38,967 nucleotides of DNA. It comes from Candidatus Parcubacteria bacterium. GTDB taxonomy: Bacteria; Patescibacteriota; Patescibacteriia; Magasanikbacterales; UBA922. Positions 25,296-35,220 of this stretch are shown one piece after another (position 1 is the stretch's first letter; the number at the start of each line of letters is the position of its first letter). Where the stretch lies: contig PKTJ01000053.1 of the NCBI GenBank assembly GCA_002869205.1, forward strand, positions 1 to 38,967, written 5' to 3'. The translations under genes were made by a program, and so were the position numbers. The notes below the pieces were generated by a model. The model was not told where the DNA came from and made no database searches. It saw only the letters and a list, made by a program, of their open reading frames with translations.

Positions 25296-27026
25296 ATGTT
25301 GCCAATCTCAACACTCGAGGTGATCCTCAAAAAAAGCTTCAAATTATCAGCCGGAGCAATCAAGACATACAAGGCTGAGGCAAAAAAGAAGCGTAAAGGA
25401 CTAGAGGAGTATTTGGTTGACCAAGATATTATTGATGAAGAAAAATTATACGGAAGTGCTGCAAAAAAAATGAAGGTCTCCTACATGAGTCTCAAGGGTA
25501 AAGAAATAAAAAAAGAAATTCTCAATCTCGTGCCAGCGCAGTTCGCTGCAGCACATGGCGTCGTCGCCTTTCACAAGACAACAGACGAGCTCGCTATTGC
25601 CATACTTGATCCCGGTGACATACAGACCATCGAATTTTTGCATAGAAAGACTGGTCTCACACCAAAGGTATACATGACTTCCCCGAGTGACATAAAAGAA
25701 GCACTCCGCACATATCACGCTGACCTCTCTACTGACCAAACCATCGTACAGCTCAACACAGAAGGACAACAAGGAAATGCAAAAGACCTCAAAAAAGCTG
25801 CTGAAGAATTACCTATTATCAATATTGTAAATTCAGTATTAGAACACGCCGTATACGAAGGCGCTAGTGACATACATGTCGAACCAGGAGAAAAAGAAGT
25901 TGCTGTACGTTATCGAGTTGACGGTATGCTCGAACAAGTCATGACACTTCCAAAACAAGTACAAAATGGTATTGTTGCGCGTATCAAAATTTTGGCAAAA
26001 TTAAAGATTGACGAACACATGATACCGCAAGACGGTCGATTCAAAATCCAAATCCAAGATGAAAAACTTTCATTTCGTGTTTCCATTATGCCTGTGTATG
26101 ATGGAGAAAAAATTGTATTACGTCTCTTGCACGAAGGACAAAAGCCGCTCACACTCGAAGAATTAGGATTTTTACCAAATGTAAAAGCACAGGTCGAAGA
26201 AGCCATCAAAAAACCACATGGTATGGTACTCGTAACTGGTCCTACTGGTAGTGGTAAAACCACCACACTCTATTCTGTATTAGGTCTCTTGAATCAACCA
26301 GATGTAAATATTTGTACAATTGAAGATCCTATTGAATATCATGTTGGTGGTATCAACCAAAGTCAAATCAACACAAAGGCTGGATTCACATTTGCCGGAG
26401 GCTTGCGCGCATTCCTTCGTCAAGATCCTGATGTGATCATGGTTGGTGAGATCCGTGACAAAGAAACAGCTGAAATTGCGATCCACGCTGCAATGACAGG
26501 ACATCTCGTGCTCTCTACCTTACATACCAACGACGCACCGACGACACTTCCACGTCTCATTGACATGGACATTCCACCATTCTTGGTAGCGTTTACCTCA
26601 AACATTATCATTGCCCAACGTTTGGTACGAAAAATCTGTCCGCATTGTAAAAAAGAATTCAAACTTGAAAAGAAAGAGGTCAAAGAACTCGGCAAACTCA
26701 TAGAAACCAAAAAACTCATCGGTCTGTGTAAGGAACAAAATGTGAAATTGAGTTCAAAAGAAAAAAACTTTGAATCAATGACATTTTATCGCGGAGAAGG
26801 ATGCAGTCGTTGTCACAAAAGCGGATACAAAGGACGTATGGGAATCTACGAAGTCCTCTTGATTGACGATAGCGTAACCAAGCTGATCAACACACGTGCA
26901 ACTGCTCAAGATATAAAAGAACATGCAGAAAAAAATGGCATGGTAAACTTATTTCAAGATGGTCTCATAAAGGCAAAACAAGGTATCACAACGATAGAAG
27001 AAATTTTAAGAGTCACAAAAGAATAA
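25296..27026 (+). CDS. pilB: Type IV pilus assembly ATPase PilB (GspE/PulE family)
   Basis: GPTGSGKTTTLYSVL, VGEIRDKETAEIAIHAAMTGHLVLSTLHTNDAPTTLPRL, CPHC...CSRCHKSGYKGRMGIYEVL. Confidence 0.96.
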   Translation: MLPISTLEVILKKSFKLSAGAIKTYKAEAKKKRKGLEEYLVDQDIIDEEKLYGSAAKKMKVSYMSLKGKEIKKEILNLVPAQFAAAHGVVAFHKTTDELAIAILDPGDIQTIEFLHRKTGLTPKVYMTSPSDIKEALRTYHADLSTDQTIVQLNTEGQQGNAKDLKKAAEELPIINIVNSVLEHAVYEGASDIHVEPGEKEVAVRYRVDGMLEQVMTLPKQVQNGIVARIKILAKLKIDEHMIPQDGRFKIQIQDEKLSFRVSIMPVYDGEKIVLRLLHEGQKPLTLEELGFLPNVKAQVEEAIKKPHGMVLVTGPTGSGKTTTLYSVLGLLNQPDVNICTIEDPIEYHVGGINQSQINTKAGFTFAGGLRAFLRQDPDVIMVGEIRDKETAEIAIHAAMTGHLVLSTLHTNDAPTTLPRLIDMDIPPFLVAFTSNIIIAQRLVRKICPHCKKEFKLEKKEVKELGKLIETKKLIGLCKEQNVKLSSKEKNFESMTFYRGEGCSRCHKSGYKGRMGIYEVLLIDDSVTKLINTRATAQDIKEHAEKNGMVNLFQDGLIKAKQGITTIEEILRVTKE

Positions 27027-27038
27027 CGCCTGTCGGGT

Positions 27039-28154
27039 ATGGGGAAAAAGAAGCGTGAGCTTTCAAAATTTGAACAACAACTCAATGAGTGGGTTGCTGA
27101 TCATCTCACTCGTGTCAAAATAATGGACAAGATTTTTTTCTTGGATCATTTGCGTACCATGCTTCATGCCGGCCTCTCACTCGTAGAAGGTCTCAATGTA
27201 TTGAGCAAAGAAACTGAAAATCAAAAACTAAAAAAAATTATTGCTGACATCACGAGCCAAGTAGAAAAAGGGAAACAGCTCAGTGAAGTGCTTGAAAATT
27301 ATCCAAAAATCTTTCCATCAATGTATGTAAAGATGATTGCGTCAGGTGAGGTGGCAGGGAAATTGGAAGAGTCACTAGAACAAATTGTTTCACAAATGAA
27401 AAAAGGTCATGAACTCTCCTCGTCTATCAAAGGAGCCATGATTTATCCTGCAGTGATCGTATCTGCAATTGTAGTCGTAGCCATACTCATGGTAACAGTG
27501 GTATTACCAAAACTCACCTCCATGTTTGATGAATTTGAATCAGAACTACCACTCGCTACAAAAGTACTGATTGCCATTACCGACTTCATGAGTAAGCCAC
27601 TAAACGTCGTATTACTTTTTGGCGCAATTGTAGGCCTCATCGTTCTATTTGTATTTTCTCTAAAAAAATCCCCTCAATTCAAAGACGCTGTTCATGGATT
27701 TAATTTGAAATTACCTATCTTTGGTCAAGTAATAAAACAAATCAATCTTGCTCGTTTTTCTCTTACACTATCCTCACTATTGAAAAGCACACTCCCGATT
27801 GTCGAAGCAATAGATATCACAGGAGACACTTGCAGCAACATGCGATACCAAAAAACACTCCATGCTGCGACCGAGAGAGTAAAAACTGGTATACCGTTGT
27901 CAGAAATACTCATGGCAGAAGAAAAGTTATTTCCACCAATGGTGACAGAGATGATCATGGTGGGTGAAAAAACAGGAGAAATCGATCGACTCTTGAATGA
28001 ACTATCAAATTTTTATGCTGGAGAGGTAGACAAAACCATGAAAAACTTTTCTGTTATCATTGAACCTGTCATTATTATCCTTCTTGGTTTGGCAGTAGCA
28101 GGAATTGCAGTTGCGGTCATCATGCCGATGTTTAGTTTGATGCAAAATTTCTAA
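27039..28154 (+). CDS. pilC: Type IV pilus inner membrane protein PilC (GspF family)
   Basis: FFLDHLRTMLHAGLSLVEGLNVLSKETEN; MVTEMIMVGEKTGEIDRLLNELSNFYAGEVDKTMKNFSVIIEPVIIILLGLAVAGIAVAVIMPMFSL. Confidence 0.95.
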   Translation: MGKKKRELSKFEQQLNEWVADHLTRVKIMDKIFFLDHLRTMLHAGLSLVEGLNVLSKETENQKLKKIIADITSQVEKGKQLSEVLENYPKIFPSMYVKMIASGEVAGKLEESLEQIVSQMKKGHELSSSIKGAMIYPAVIVSAIVVVAILMVTVVLPKLTSMFDEFESELPLATKVLIAITDFMSKPLNVVLLFGAIVGLIVLFVFSLKKSPQFKDAVHGFNLKLPIFGQVIKQINLARFSLTLSSLLKSTLPIVEAIDITGDTCSNMRYQKTLHAATERVKTGIPLSEILMAEEKLFPPMVTEMIMVGEKTGEIDRLLNELSNFYAGEVDKTMKNFSVIIEPVIIILLGLAVAGIAVAVIMPMFSLMQNF

Positions 28155-28156
28155 AT

Positions 28157-29260
28157 ATGTTTAGCAATCCATTCCCCAATGCATTTGGTCTCGATATTGG
28201 CGACTTGTCCATCAAGCTTGTCCAACTTCGAAATGTATCTCACAGATTTAGAGGTGCTTCTTATGAACTCGTGACAGCACGATCTATCAATATTCCTCCT
28301 GGACTCGTAGTAAACGGAGAGCTCGAACAACCTGAACAAGTGCGACACTATATACAAAAACTTTTGCAAGGAAAAAAAGGAAAAGTTAAACCCATCAAAA
28401 GCCCGTGGGTAGTTGCCGGCCTCCCAGAAACACAAGGGTTTATAAAACTAATAACTATCCCAAAAAATATTGAGGAGATTATTAATGATGACATCATTAT
28501 AGAATCAAAAAAACACATTCCATTCACAGAAGAAGACAAATATTATCTCGACTGGCAAATTCTCCCTTCTTCGCCAAAAACAGATAGCACCCATGTACTC
28601 ATATCTGCAATTCCAAAGTTTATTTCTGATAGCTACACGTATTTGTTTGAAAGTCTAGGACTTGGTGTGGTATCGCTTGAAATCGAAGCACTCTCAATTG
28701 CACGCGCAATGGTAACTGCGCAAAAAGAATACAAGGGAGAGGCGCGCGCAATACTTGATATAGGGTCTACACGCTCCAGTCTCATTGTATATGATGGAAA
28801 CACAATACAATTTAGCACGTCCCTACCCTATTCTGGAGAGGTGCTTACCACAGCGATTGAACAAAAAATGAAAGTATCCCATGAAGAAGCCGAAGCCCTC
28901 AAACGCAAGTATGGTCTGGCTTATAAAAAACAAAAGAAAGTATGGGGCACCCTCATGGAACAGACAAAAACATTTGCAGACACCATACGTAAAAGCATAC
29001 ACTTTTATTACAGTCATTTCCCAGACACAAACCAGATCACACATATCACCATGTGTGGAAGCGGTAGTAATATGAAACACTTAGAGCAAATATTATCCCT
29101 AGAATTAAAGATTGAATGTCGACCAGGAAAACCTTGGAAAAATCTTCAAAGCAAAAAGGACGTAAAAATACCTTATGATGAATCTATTGGTTATGCGACT
29201 GCGATAGGACTTGCCTTGCGCGCTGCTGACAACCCGTTTTTTAGACATGACTCTATATAA
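28157..29260 (+). CDS. pilM: Type IV pilus assembly protein PilM
   Basis: FGLDIGDLSIKLVQL; AILDIGSTRSSLIVYDG; MCGSGSNMKHLEQIL (actin-like fold). Confidence 0.92.
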   Translation: MFSNPFPNAFGLDIGDLSIKLVQLRNVSHRFRGASYELVTARSINIPPGLVVNGELEQPEQVRHYIQKLLQGKKGKVKPIKSPWVVAGLPETQGFIKLITIPKNIEEIINDDIIIESKKHIPFTEEDKYYLDWQILPSSPKTDSTHVLISAIPKFISDSYTYLFESLGLGVVSLEIEALSIARAMVTAQKEYKGEARAILDIGSTRSSLIVYDGNTIQFSTSLPYSGEVLTTAIEQKMKVSHEEAEALKRKYGLAYKKQKKVWGTLMEQTKTFADTIRKSIHFYYSHFPDTNQITHITMCGSGSNMKHLEQILSLELKIECRPGKPWKNLQSKKDVKIPYDESIGYATAIGLALRAADNPFFRHDSI

Positions 29261-29262
29261 GT

Positions 29263-29790
29263 ATGTATCCGATTCGACTCAACCTACTCTCGCCGTCAAA
29301 AAAAGCACATCTGAAACGCATGTCTCATTTTCAGTTTATCAAAAGTATATTTGAAATTCTCCTCATTACCACAAGTGTGCTTGCAATGATACTACTCGGA
29401 TCACAAACAGTGTTACAAACATACTTTGCAGAATTAACAGAAAACGTAGTAGCGGTAAACAACGAACATGTAGAAGAAACCAGAGAAATTCTCCGTATCA
29501 ATAAACTACTCGAAGAAGTGCAGCAAGTACAAAAAGGATATATTGCGTGGACTCCTCTGGTTGCAGAGATCGCATCTTCCACACCACACGGCGTTACGTT
29601 GAGCAATTTCAACATCGACATGTCTAGTAAAAAAATGACACTTTCTGGATATGCTGAGACACGTGACATCTTCTTGCAATTCCAAGATGAACTCAGAGGT
29701 ATCTCATTTGTATCAAGCATCAACTCACCTCTGTCTGACCTCACCAAGCCAGAAGACATTGCTTTCAATATTACTGCCTCACTTTATTGA
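29263..29790 (+). CDS. pilN: PilN-like pilus assembly protein
   Basis: Single N-terminal TM plus coiled coil and ferredoxin-like fimbrial assembly pattern; operon position after pilM. Confidence 0.8.
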   Translation: MYPIRLNLLSPSKKAHLKRMSHFQFIKSIFEILLITTSVLAMILLGSQTVLQTYFAELTENVVAVNNEHVEETREILRINKLLEEVQQVQKGYIAWTPLVAEIASSTPHGVTLSNFNIDMSSKKMTLSGYAETRDIFLQFQDELRGISFVSSINSPLSDLTKPEDIAFNITASLY

Positions 29791-29791
29791 T

Positions 29792-30301
29792 ATGCCAAAA
29801 CGAATATCACTCAAACACAAAATTCTCTTGATTACCATTATTATATTTGGTGGCATACTTTTCATTGCTGCAGGCATCATATTACCTTCCATCAAATATA
29901 TTGACGGTATTAAGCATGAAATAGAGCAGACAGAAGCTCAACTAGAAGAACAATACCAAAAAATTAGATTGCTCAAAAAATCAATCAATGAATTGGCCGA
30001 AGTGAAACAAAAAACCCAAAAATTAAAAACGATTACAATTGCACAAGGAGATGAACTGCGGGTAATCCAAGAACTGGAGCAACTTGCCCCAAAGCATGGT
30101 GTACAACAAAGCCTCGGTGTATCATATGGAGACAGCGCATACACATTCTCTTTCCAAGTAAGCGGAGATTTTTATAAGCTCATCAAATATGTCTATGACC
30201 TAGAAACACTCCCTTACTACATAAACATTTCATCCATGAATTGGTCTGGTGGTGGTGAAAATGCATCAGTCAAATTCACCGGGAAAATACATAGTTCATA
30301 A
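29792..30301 (+). CDS. pilO: PilO-like pilus assembly protein
   Basis: N-terminal TM, coiled coil, operon position. Confidence 0.75.
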   Translation: MPKRISLKHKILLITIIIFGGILFIAAGIILPSIKYIDGIKHEIEQTEAQLEEQYQKIRLLKKSINELAEVKQKTQKLKTITIAQGDELRVIQELEQLAPKHGVQQSLGVSYGDSAYTFSFQVSGDFYKLIKYVYDLETLPYYINISSMNWSGGGENASVKFTGKIHSS

Positions 30302-30308
30302 ACACTCT

Positions 30309-30701
30309 ATGGAACTCTTCAAAAAGAAAAAATCTACATTTAATATAGTATCCCGTGAGTTTGGATACATGCCAAAAATAAAGATCTTGAATATTATTAG
30401 TATTTGTATTATCCTATGTTCAATTACCGCAACCATGTGGTTTGTATATACCAACATATATCAAACTATCGGCAAGGTACAGACACTCCTTCTCATTGAA
30501 CAAAAACCACAATTTGAACCGATCAACTTCAAACGATATAATGATGCTCTTGGCGCATGGGATACAAAATATGATACAGAGATGCCTGAACTCGTGAGAA
30601 GCCCTTTTCAAAAAATAGAAATCATTACAACAACCTCCACCACGAGCACTACAGAAGAACCTGAGGTAATCATGGAAGATGAGGTTACATCAGATTTATG
30701 A
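30309..30701 (+). CDS. Single-TM hypothetical protein in pil operon (PilP position)
   Basis: 131-aa ORF MELFKKKKSTFNIVSREFGYMPKIKILNIISICIILCSITATMWFVYTN; overlaps the next gene. Confidence 0.65.
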   Translation: MELFKKKKSTFNIVSREFGYMPKIKILNIISICIILCSITATMWFVYTNIYQTIGKVQTLLLIEQKPQFEPINFKRYNDALGAWDTKYDTEMPELVRSPFQKIEIITTTSTTSTTEEPEVIMEDEVTSDL

Positions 30702-31846
30702 AATACCTATTCGAACTAGGACGACAACCAGAAATTTCCACCGCTGAACTCAAGGCGGTTTTTTCACATAAAAATATAGAGCTAAAAAACCCGATTACAA
30801 AATCACATTTTCTAACCGCTGAAATAGATGAAGACATTGATACCAAACACATCGCAAAAAACCTTGGAGGAACAATGAAAATAGGACAGGCTATCAAAAA
30901 TGTCGGCGACCCCATAAAATCAATTGTACATTTTTTACACGAAAACAATTCCGGGAAAATTCATTTTGCGGTCTCAGGAGAAGTCACAAAGAAGACAGGG
31001 ATTGCAATCAAAAAACAGCTCAAAAGTCTTGGTAGATCGGTACGTTTTGTAGAAACCAAAAATACAGCAAGCATTTTACACAACAATCTAGTAGAAAAAA
31101 AGTCCGACTTCACTGTTCTTGAAAACGAAATATTTGTCACCGAGGCAATCCAAGATATTGAAGGGTTTACCAAACGTGACTTCGGACGACCAGGTAGTGA
31201 TGATAAGTCTGGCATGCTCCCTCCAAAACTTGCGCGCATTATGATCAACTTGTCTGAAATCAAACCAACAGACACACTCCTCGATCCTTTTTGTGGATCA
31301 GGCACTGTTCTCACCGAAGCACTTTCGCTTGGCTTCGAAAACATCTTGGGATCCGACATATCACAAAAAGCAATTGATGACACAAAACAAAATGTAGAAT
31401 GGCTAAACAAAAAATTTGACCTCACTCCAAAAACATTTGATCTCTACACATCTGATGCAGGAAAGCTCTCAACACATATCAAACCAAATACTGTGCACGC
31501 AATCGTCTCCGAACCCTACATGGGAAAACCGCTCCGTGGTAATGAAAATAAAGAAACACTCAAAAAACAAGCGAAAGAACTAGGACAACTATATATTGAA
31601 AGTTTTACAGCCTTTCACAAAATTCTAAAAAAGGATGGTGTTGCTATATTTATTATTCCAAAATTCAGACACGAAGATAAGTGGATCAGCATTGATTGTC
31701 TCGACGAAATAAAAAAAATAGGATTTGAAATCCTACCACTAGCTCCACGACCCGAAAAGAGAGAAATGAAAGGCGTCGACTCACTCACCTACTGGAGAAC
31801 AAAACAATATGTAGGTAGAGAAAGATGGAAATTTAAAAAAAGATAA
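30698..31846 (+). CDS. Trm11/TrmG10-like (THUMP/UPF0020-type) RNA methyltransferase
   Basis: SAM motif DTLLDPFCGSGTVLTEALSLGFENILGSDIS; motif IV-like VSEPYMGKPL; N-terminal THUMP-like region. Confidence 0.8.
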   Translation: MKYLFELGRQPEISTAELKAVFSHKNIELKNPITKSHFLTAEIDEDIDTKHIAKNLGGTMKIGQAIKNVGDPIKSIVHFLHENNSGKIHFAVSGEVTKKTGIAIKKQLKSLGRSVRFVETKNTASILHNNLVEKKSDFTVLENEIFVTEAIQDIEGFTKRDFGRPGSDDKSGMLPPKLARIMINLSEIKPTDTLLDPFCGSGTVLTEALSLGFENILGSDISQKAIDDTKQNVEWLNKKFDLTPKTFDLYTSDAGKLSTHIKPNTVHAIVSEPYMGKPLRGNENKETLKKQAKELGQLYIESFTAFHKILKKDGVAIFIIPKFRHEDKWISIDCLDEIKKIGFEILPLAPRPEKREMKGVDSLTYWRTKQYVGRERWKFKKR

Positions 31847-31852
31847 AATCAA

Positions 31853-31876
31853 AAACCGACTCATGTCGGTTTTTTG
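31853..31876 (+). terminator. Intrinsic terminator
   Basis: AAACCGAC-TCAT-GTCGGTTTTTT. Confidence 0.85.
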
Positions 31877-31904
31877 TTACCTATTCTATGAATTATATTC
31901 TGCA

Positions 31905-32966
31905 TTACGTCGCTACATGAAAATAAATTACATCCCCGTCTTTCACCTCATAATCTTTACCAACTAATTGCATCTTACCGGTCTCCTTAATACCACTCCA
32001 CCCATTATTTTCTGAAAAATCTTTCCACTGAGCCACGTCTGCCTTGATATATCCTTTGATAAAATCTGTATGGATCACACCAGCGGCGTCTGGGCCACAC
32101 GTACCCCTTCTCACCGTCCAAGCTCTTGTTTCCTGCTCTCCTGATGTAAAATATGTTACTAGATCAAGAAGCTGGTACCCAGCCACAATTAACTTATCAA
32201 GTCCAGTCTCTTCCATTCCCAAATCTTTCATAAACTCAATCTTGTCGCTATCTTCAAGCTCTGCGATCTCTGCCTCAATTTTTGCGCTCACCACAATATA
32301 TGGTGCATCAAGCTCACCGCTCCACTCACCACCTTCTTCTACATTTACAACATACATGATAGGTTTCATGCTAATCAAATGCAAATCACGTACAATAAGT
32401 TGTTCATCCTCGTCATATTCCAGCTCTCGCGCAGGTTTACCTGCTTGTAGCTGTGCATCAAGTTTCTCAAGCAAAGCTAATTCCTTTGCCATTTCTTTTG
32501 CTTTTACACCTTTTGCATCTTTTTTTACTCGTTCAAGTTTTTTGCTGACCGTTTGCCAGTCTGCCATGATAAGTTCCAGATTGATAATCTCACTATCGTC
32601 TCTAGGATCAACCTTGCCATGAACATGCGTAATATTTCCATCTTCAAATGCGCGCACCACCTGTATGATAGCGTCAGTCTCACGAATATGACTCAAAAAT
32701 TTATTTCCAAGCCCCTCACCTTCACTCGCACCTTTCACAAGCCCAGCAATATCTACAAATTCGATGGCAGTTGGAATAATTTTTTGTGATTTTGAAACAT
32801 CACTAAGCTTCTGCAAACGATCATCAGGCACCTCAACAACACCAACATTGGGCTCGATGGTACAAAAAGGATAATTTTGTGCGTCTGCTTGTTTACTTTT
32901 TGTAAGAGCATTAAACAGCGTAGACTTCCCTACATTTGGTAAACCGACAATTCCAAGTGATAACAT
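31905..32966 (-). CDS. ychF: Ribosome-binding ATPase/GTPase YchF
   Basis: [99 protein letters not shown]. Confidence 0.98.
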   Translation of the reverse strand: MLSLGIVGLPNVGKSTLFNALTKSKQADAQNYPFCTIEPNVGVVEVPDDRLQKLSDVSKSQKIIPTAIEFVDIAGLVKGASEGEGLGNKFLSHIRETDAIIQVVRAFEDGNITHVHGKVDPRDDSEIINLELIMADWQTVSKKLERVKKDAKGVKAKEMAKELALLEKLDAQLQAGKPARELEYDEDEQLIVRDLHLISMKPIMYVVNVEEGGEWSGELDAPYIVVSAKIEAEIAELEDSDKIEFMKDLGMEETGLDKLIVAGYQLLDLVTYFTSGEQETRAWTVRRGTCGPDAAGVIHTDFIKGYIKADVAQWKDFSENNGWSGIKETGKMQLVGKDYEVKDGDVIYFHVAT

Positions 32967-32974
32967 ATTTTTTA

Positions 32975-33520
32975 TTATTCAATTATATATTCCCATCCCG
33001 GTTGCCATGATTTGGTCTTACGCCAATCCTCATCAATAGCCTCTTCCCAGGTCTTATGTCGAAGCAAAACATCAAGTGCTAATTGTGGCGCCTGATGTGC
33101 CACAATTGCTATATGTTTCCCGTCAAAATTATTTTTCAAAAACTCAACAAAACTATTTATTCTATTTTCAACATCTCTATAAGATTCTCCATTTGGATAC
33201 ACCGTATCCACGAACTCATTCATGTTATGTTTAAAATTTTTACCAGGCGCCCCATTCCAATCGCCATAGTTACACTCGCGTAAACGTTCATCTTCTACAA
33301 TCTTGTATATGTCTCCAAAAGCAAATTGAGCTGAATCAATCGCGCGCTTCAAATCAGAACAAAAAACAATATCAAATTTCTTGTCTGAAACAAGACTAGT
33401 AAGTTGTTTTGACTGATCTTGCCCAAGCTCTGATAATTCACCTGGATTCCAACCGGTTGCCAAACCCTCTTCATTATCAGTTGTAGTTCCATGTACGAAA
33501 TAAGTAATATTCACTGACAT
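32975..33520 (-). CDS. Histidine phosphatase superfamily protein (phosphoglycerate mutase-like)
   Basis: YFVHGTTTDNEEGLATGWNPGELSELGQDQSKQL; second His in IAIVAHQAPQLAL. Confidence 0.85.
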   Translation of the reverse strand: MSVNITYFVHGTTTDNEEGLATGWNPGELSELGQDQSKQLTSLVSDKKFDIVFCSDLKRAIDSAQFAFGDIYKIVEDERLRECNYGDWNGAPGKNFKHNMNEFVDTVYPNGESYRDVENRINSFVEFLKNNFDGKHIAIVAHQAPQLALDVLLRHKTWEEAIDEDWRKTKSWQPGWEYIIE

Positions 33521-33592
33521 ATAATTCATTTATTACCCAGAGTCTAGTATAAAAACAGTATGAAGTCAATAAAATCACCCTTCTTGGATGAT

Positions 33593-34111
33593 TTATATTT
33601 TTCTACTATCGTACCCCCAGTGCAGAAGTGCTTGGCGTTGCTTGCACCGACAAGTAATATCACCCTTTTTACAATTCTTTTTTATCTGACCCGCATGACG
33701 CCGAAATGCCTTCCAACGTTTAATCTGACGTTGATCCTCTCCCAACAAACGACGCCCCATATAATATCTACAATACCACTGAAACCACCCATGAGGATCA
33801 TCTATGTAAATCCACCCCTTCTGTTGCCATACTTTCAATGGTTGACTGGCTGGTAATCCAAAATAATTTAAATCTCCTTGTTTATCACGAGTCGTGCTCA
33901 ACTTTACTCCCTTAAACCAAGACCGAGGAAGATCTGACGGTATCAAACCATCAACACCAATAAAATATGCACCACCAAATACACCTAACTTCAACATTTC
34001 TTGTGGTGTAAGCTCTGGTTTAAATTCTGGATCAAAATGCTTGCCCTTTGCCTCAGTTAATGTATATCGATATTGTGTCTGAAAATTATCAGAATATAAA
34101 ATTTTTTTCAT
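33593..34111 (-). CDS. Conserved hypothetical protein (Trp/Tyr-rich)
   Basis: 172-aa ORF with DDPHGWFQWYCRYYMGRR, CRCKQRQALLHWGYD; tight spacing with the upstream gene. Confidence 0.7.
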   Translation of the reverse strand: MKKILYSDNFQTQYRYTLTEAKGKHFDPEFKPELTPQEMLKLGVFGGAYFIGVDGLIPSDLPRSWFKGVKLSTTRDKQGDLNYFGLPASQPLKVWQQKGWIYIDDPHGWFQWYCRYYMGRRLLGEDQRQIKRWKAFRRHAGQIKKNCKKGDITCRCKQRQALLHWGYDSRKI

Positions 34112-34113
34112 AC

Positions 34114-35052
34114 TTATTCCACAATCGATTTCAATTCATATCCAAATATCTTACTTGCACGTTTCATATAATCCTCAACATTGTCTTGAAAATAAGGAGG
34201 ATATTGTGACTGGATCTTCCCAATGACGTAGTAAGCAACCGCCATGAGTGTACCATAATCAGCATTCTTAGGAAGTGGTATAGACAATCGAGCATCTTTC
34301 ACACCATAATCCTTATTTTTATAATCAAAACTTATAAAACATTCTTTGGGAGAAAGAACCACGTTTTTTGCATGCATACACTGATCCACAGTAAACACAC
34401 GTCCTGAAATTTCTGGCTGCAAAATCTCATCAAACTTTGTGAGAAACATATCTCGAATCGTATCAAACTTACTTGGCAAAATAAAATAATACGAATCATA
34501 ATCAGCAAAATTATCTGGTATAATGTTATCAATTTTTTTCTGTAAAAAATTATAAATCTTTTTTGGATCCTCCCCTGTATGACCCAAAATCATACCCATG
34601 TAGGTACTTGTGTTATATGTATATGGTTCACGATTTTTGGGAAACACAAAAAACTTATCATCATCAATATATTTTTTAGCAGAAGCATTCACATTATTTG
34701 TGAGAAGTCGTGTTTCTATTTTTTTCTTTTTAAAAAACTCTGACATCTCAATTGCATGTTTACTTCCTGATGCAGAAATAATAATCACCCCATCAATACC
34801 TGAATAATTTTCAAACTTTTGTTTGTAATCACTCTCATTTGCAAACACTGCTTCGGCATTTTCAAACAAAATTTTTCCGGTAAAAAATGCATTAACACTC
34901 CCGACTACCATGGGTTTTTTATAATTTCCCAAATCAAGCGTTGGTAAACCCTCTGACATAAATAATTCCAGCGCACCAAGTGTCACAATGTCTAAGTTTG
35001 GCAAAGAATTAATATCAAATGTTTTTAACATATCTAGGTGTGGTGTTTTCAT
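34114..35052 (-). CDS. SIS (sugar isomerase)-domain-like protein
   Basis: GVIIISASGSKHAIEMSEFFKKKKIETRLLTNN; internal start MKTPHLDM preferred over the ATG at 35064, which lies in a repeat-like sequence. Confidence 0.65.
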   Translation of the reverse strand: MKTPHLDMLKTFDINSLPNLDIVTLGALELFMSEGLPTLDLGNYKKPMVVGSVNAFFTGKILFENAEAVFANESDYKQKFENYSGIDGVIIISASGSKHAIEMSEFFKKKKIETRLLTNNVNASAKKYIDDDKFFVFPKNREPYTYNTSTYMGMILGHTGEDPKKIYNFLQKKIDNIIPDNFADYDSYYFILPSKFDTIRDMFLTKFDEILQPEISGRVFTVDQCMHAKNVVLSPKECFISFDYKNKDYGVKDARLSIPLPKNADYGTLMAVAYYVIGKIQSQYPPYFQDNVEDYMKRASKIFGYELKSIVE

Positions 35053-35057
35053 AACAG

Positions 35058-35087
35058 GTGTCATTCTGAGCGAAGCGAAGAATCTTT
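35058..35087. repeat. GTCATTCTGAGCGAAGCGAAGAATCTTTC dispersed-repeat-like element
   Basis: Imperfect palindrome ATTCT...AGAAT; resembles a sequence I recall being repeated in many metagenomic genomes (recollection, unverified). Confidence 0.45.
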
Positions 35088-35152
35088 CTTGGCAACGTTC
35101 TGGATAAATAAAGTAATAGTGTTTACAAGTATACCACTCTCAAAGCCAAATA

Positions 35153-35187
35153 AAAAATCCTCGAATATAGATCTCAAGGATTTTTTA
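35153..35187. terminator. Bidirectional terminator-like hairpin
   Basis: AAAAATCCT...AGGATTTTTT. Confidence 0.5.
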
Positions 35188-35220
35188 TAATCATCTACTT
35201 TCCTTTTTCAAGAAAACCAT

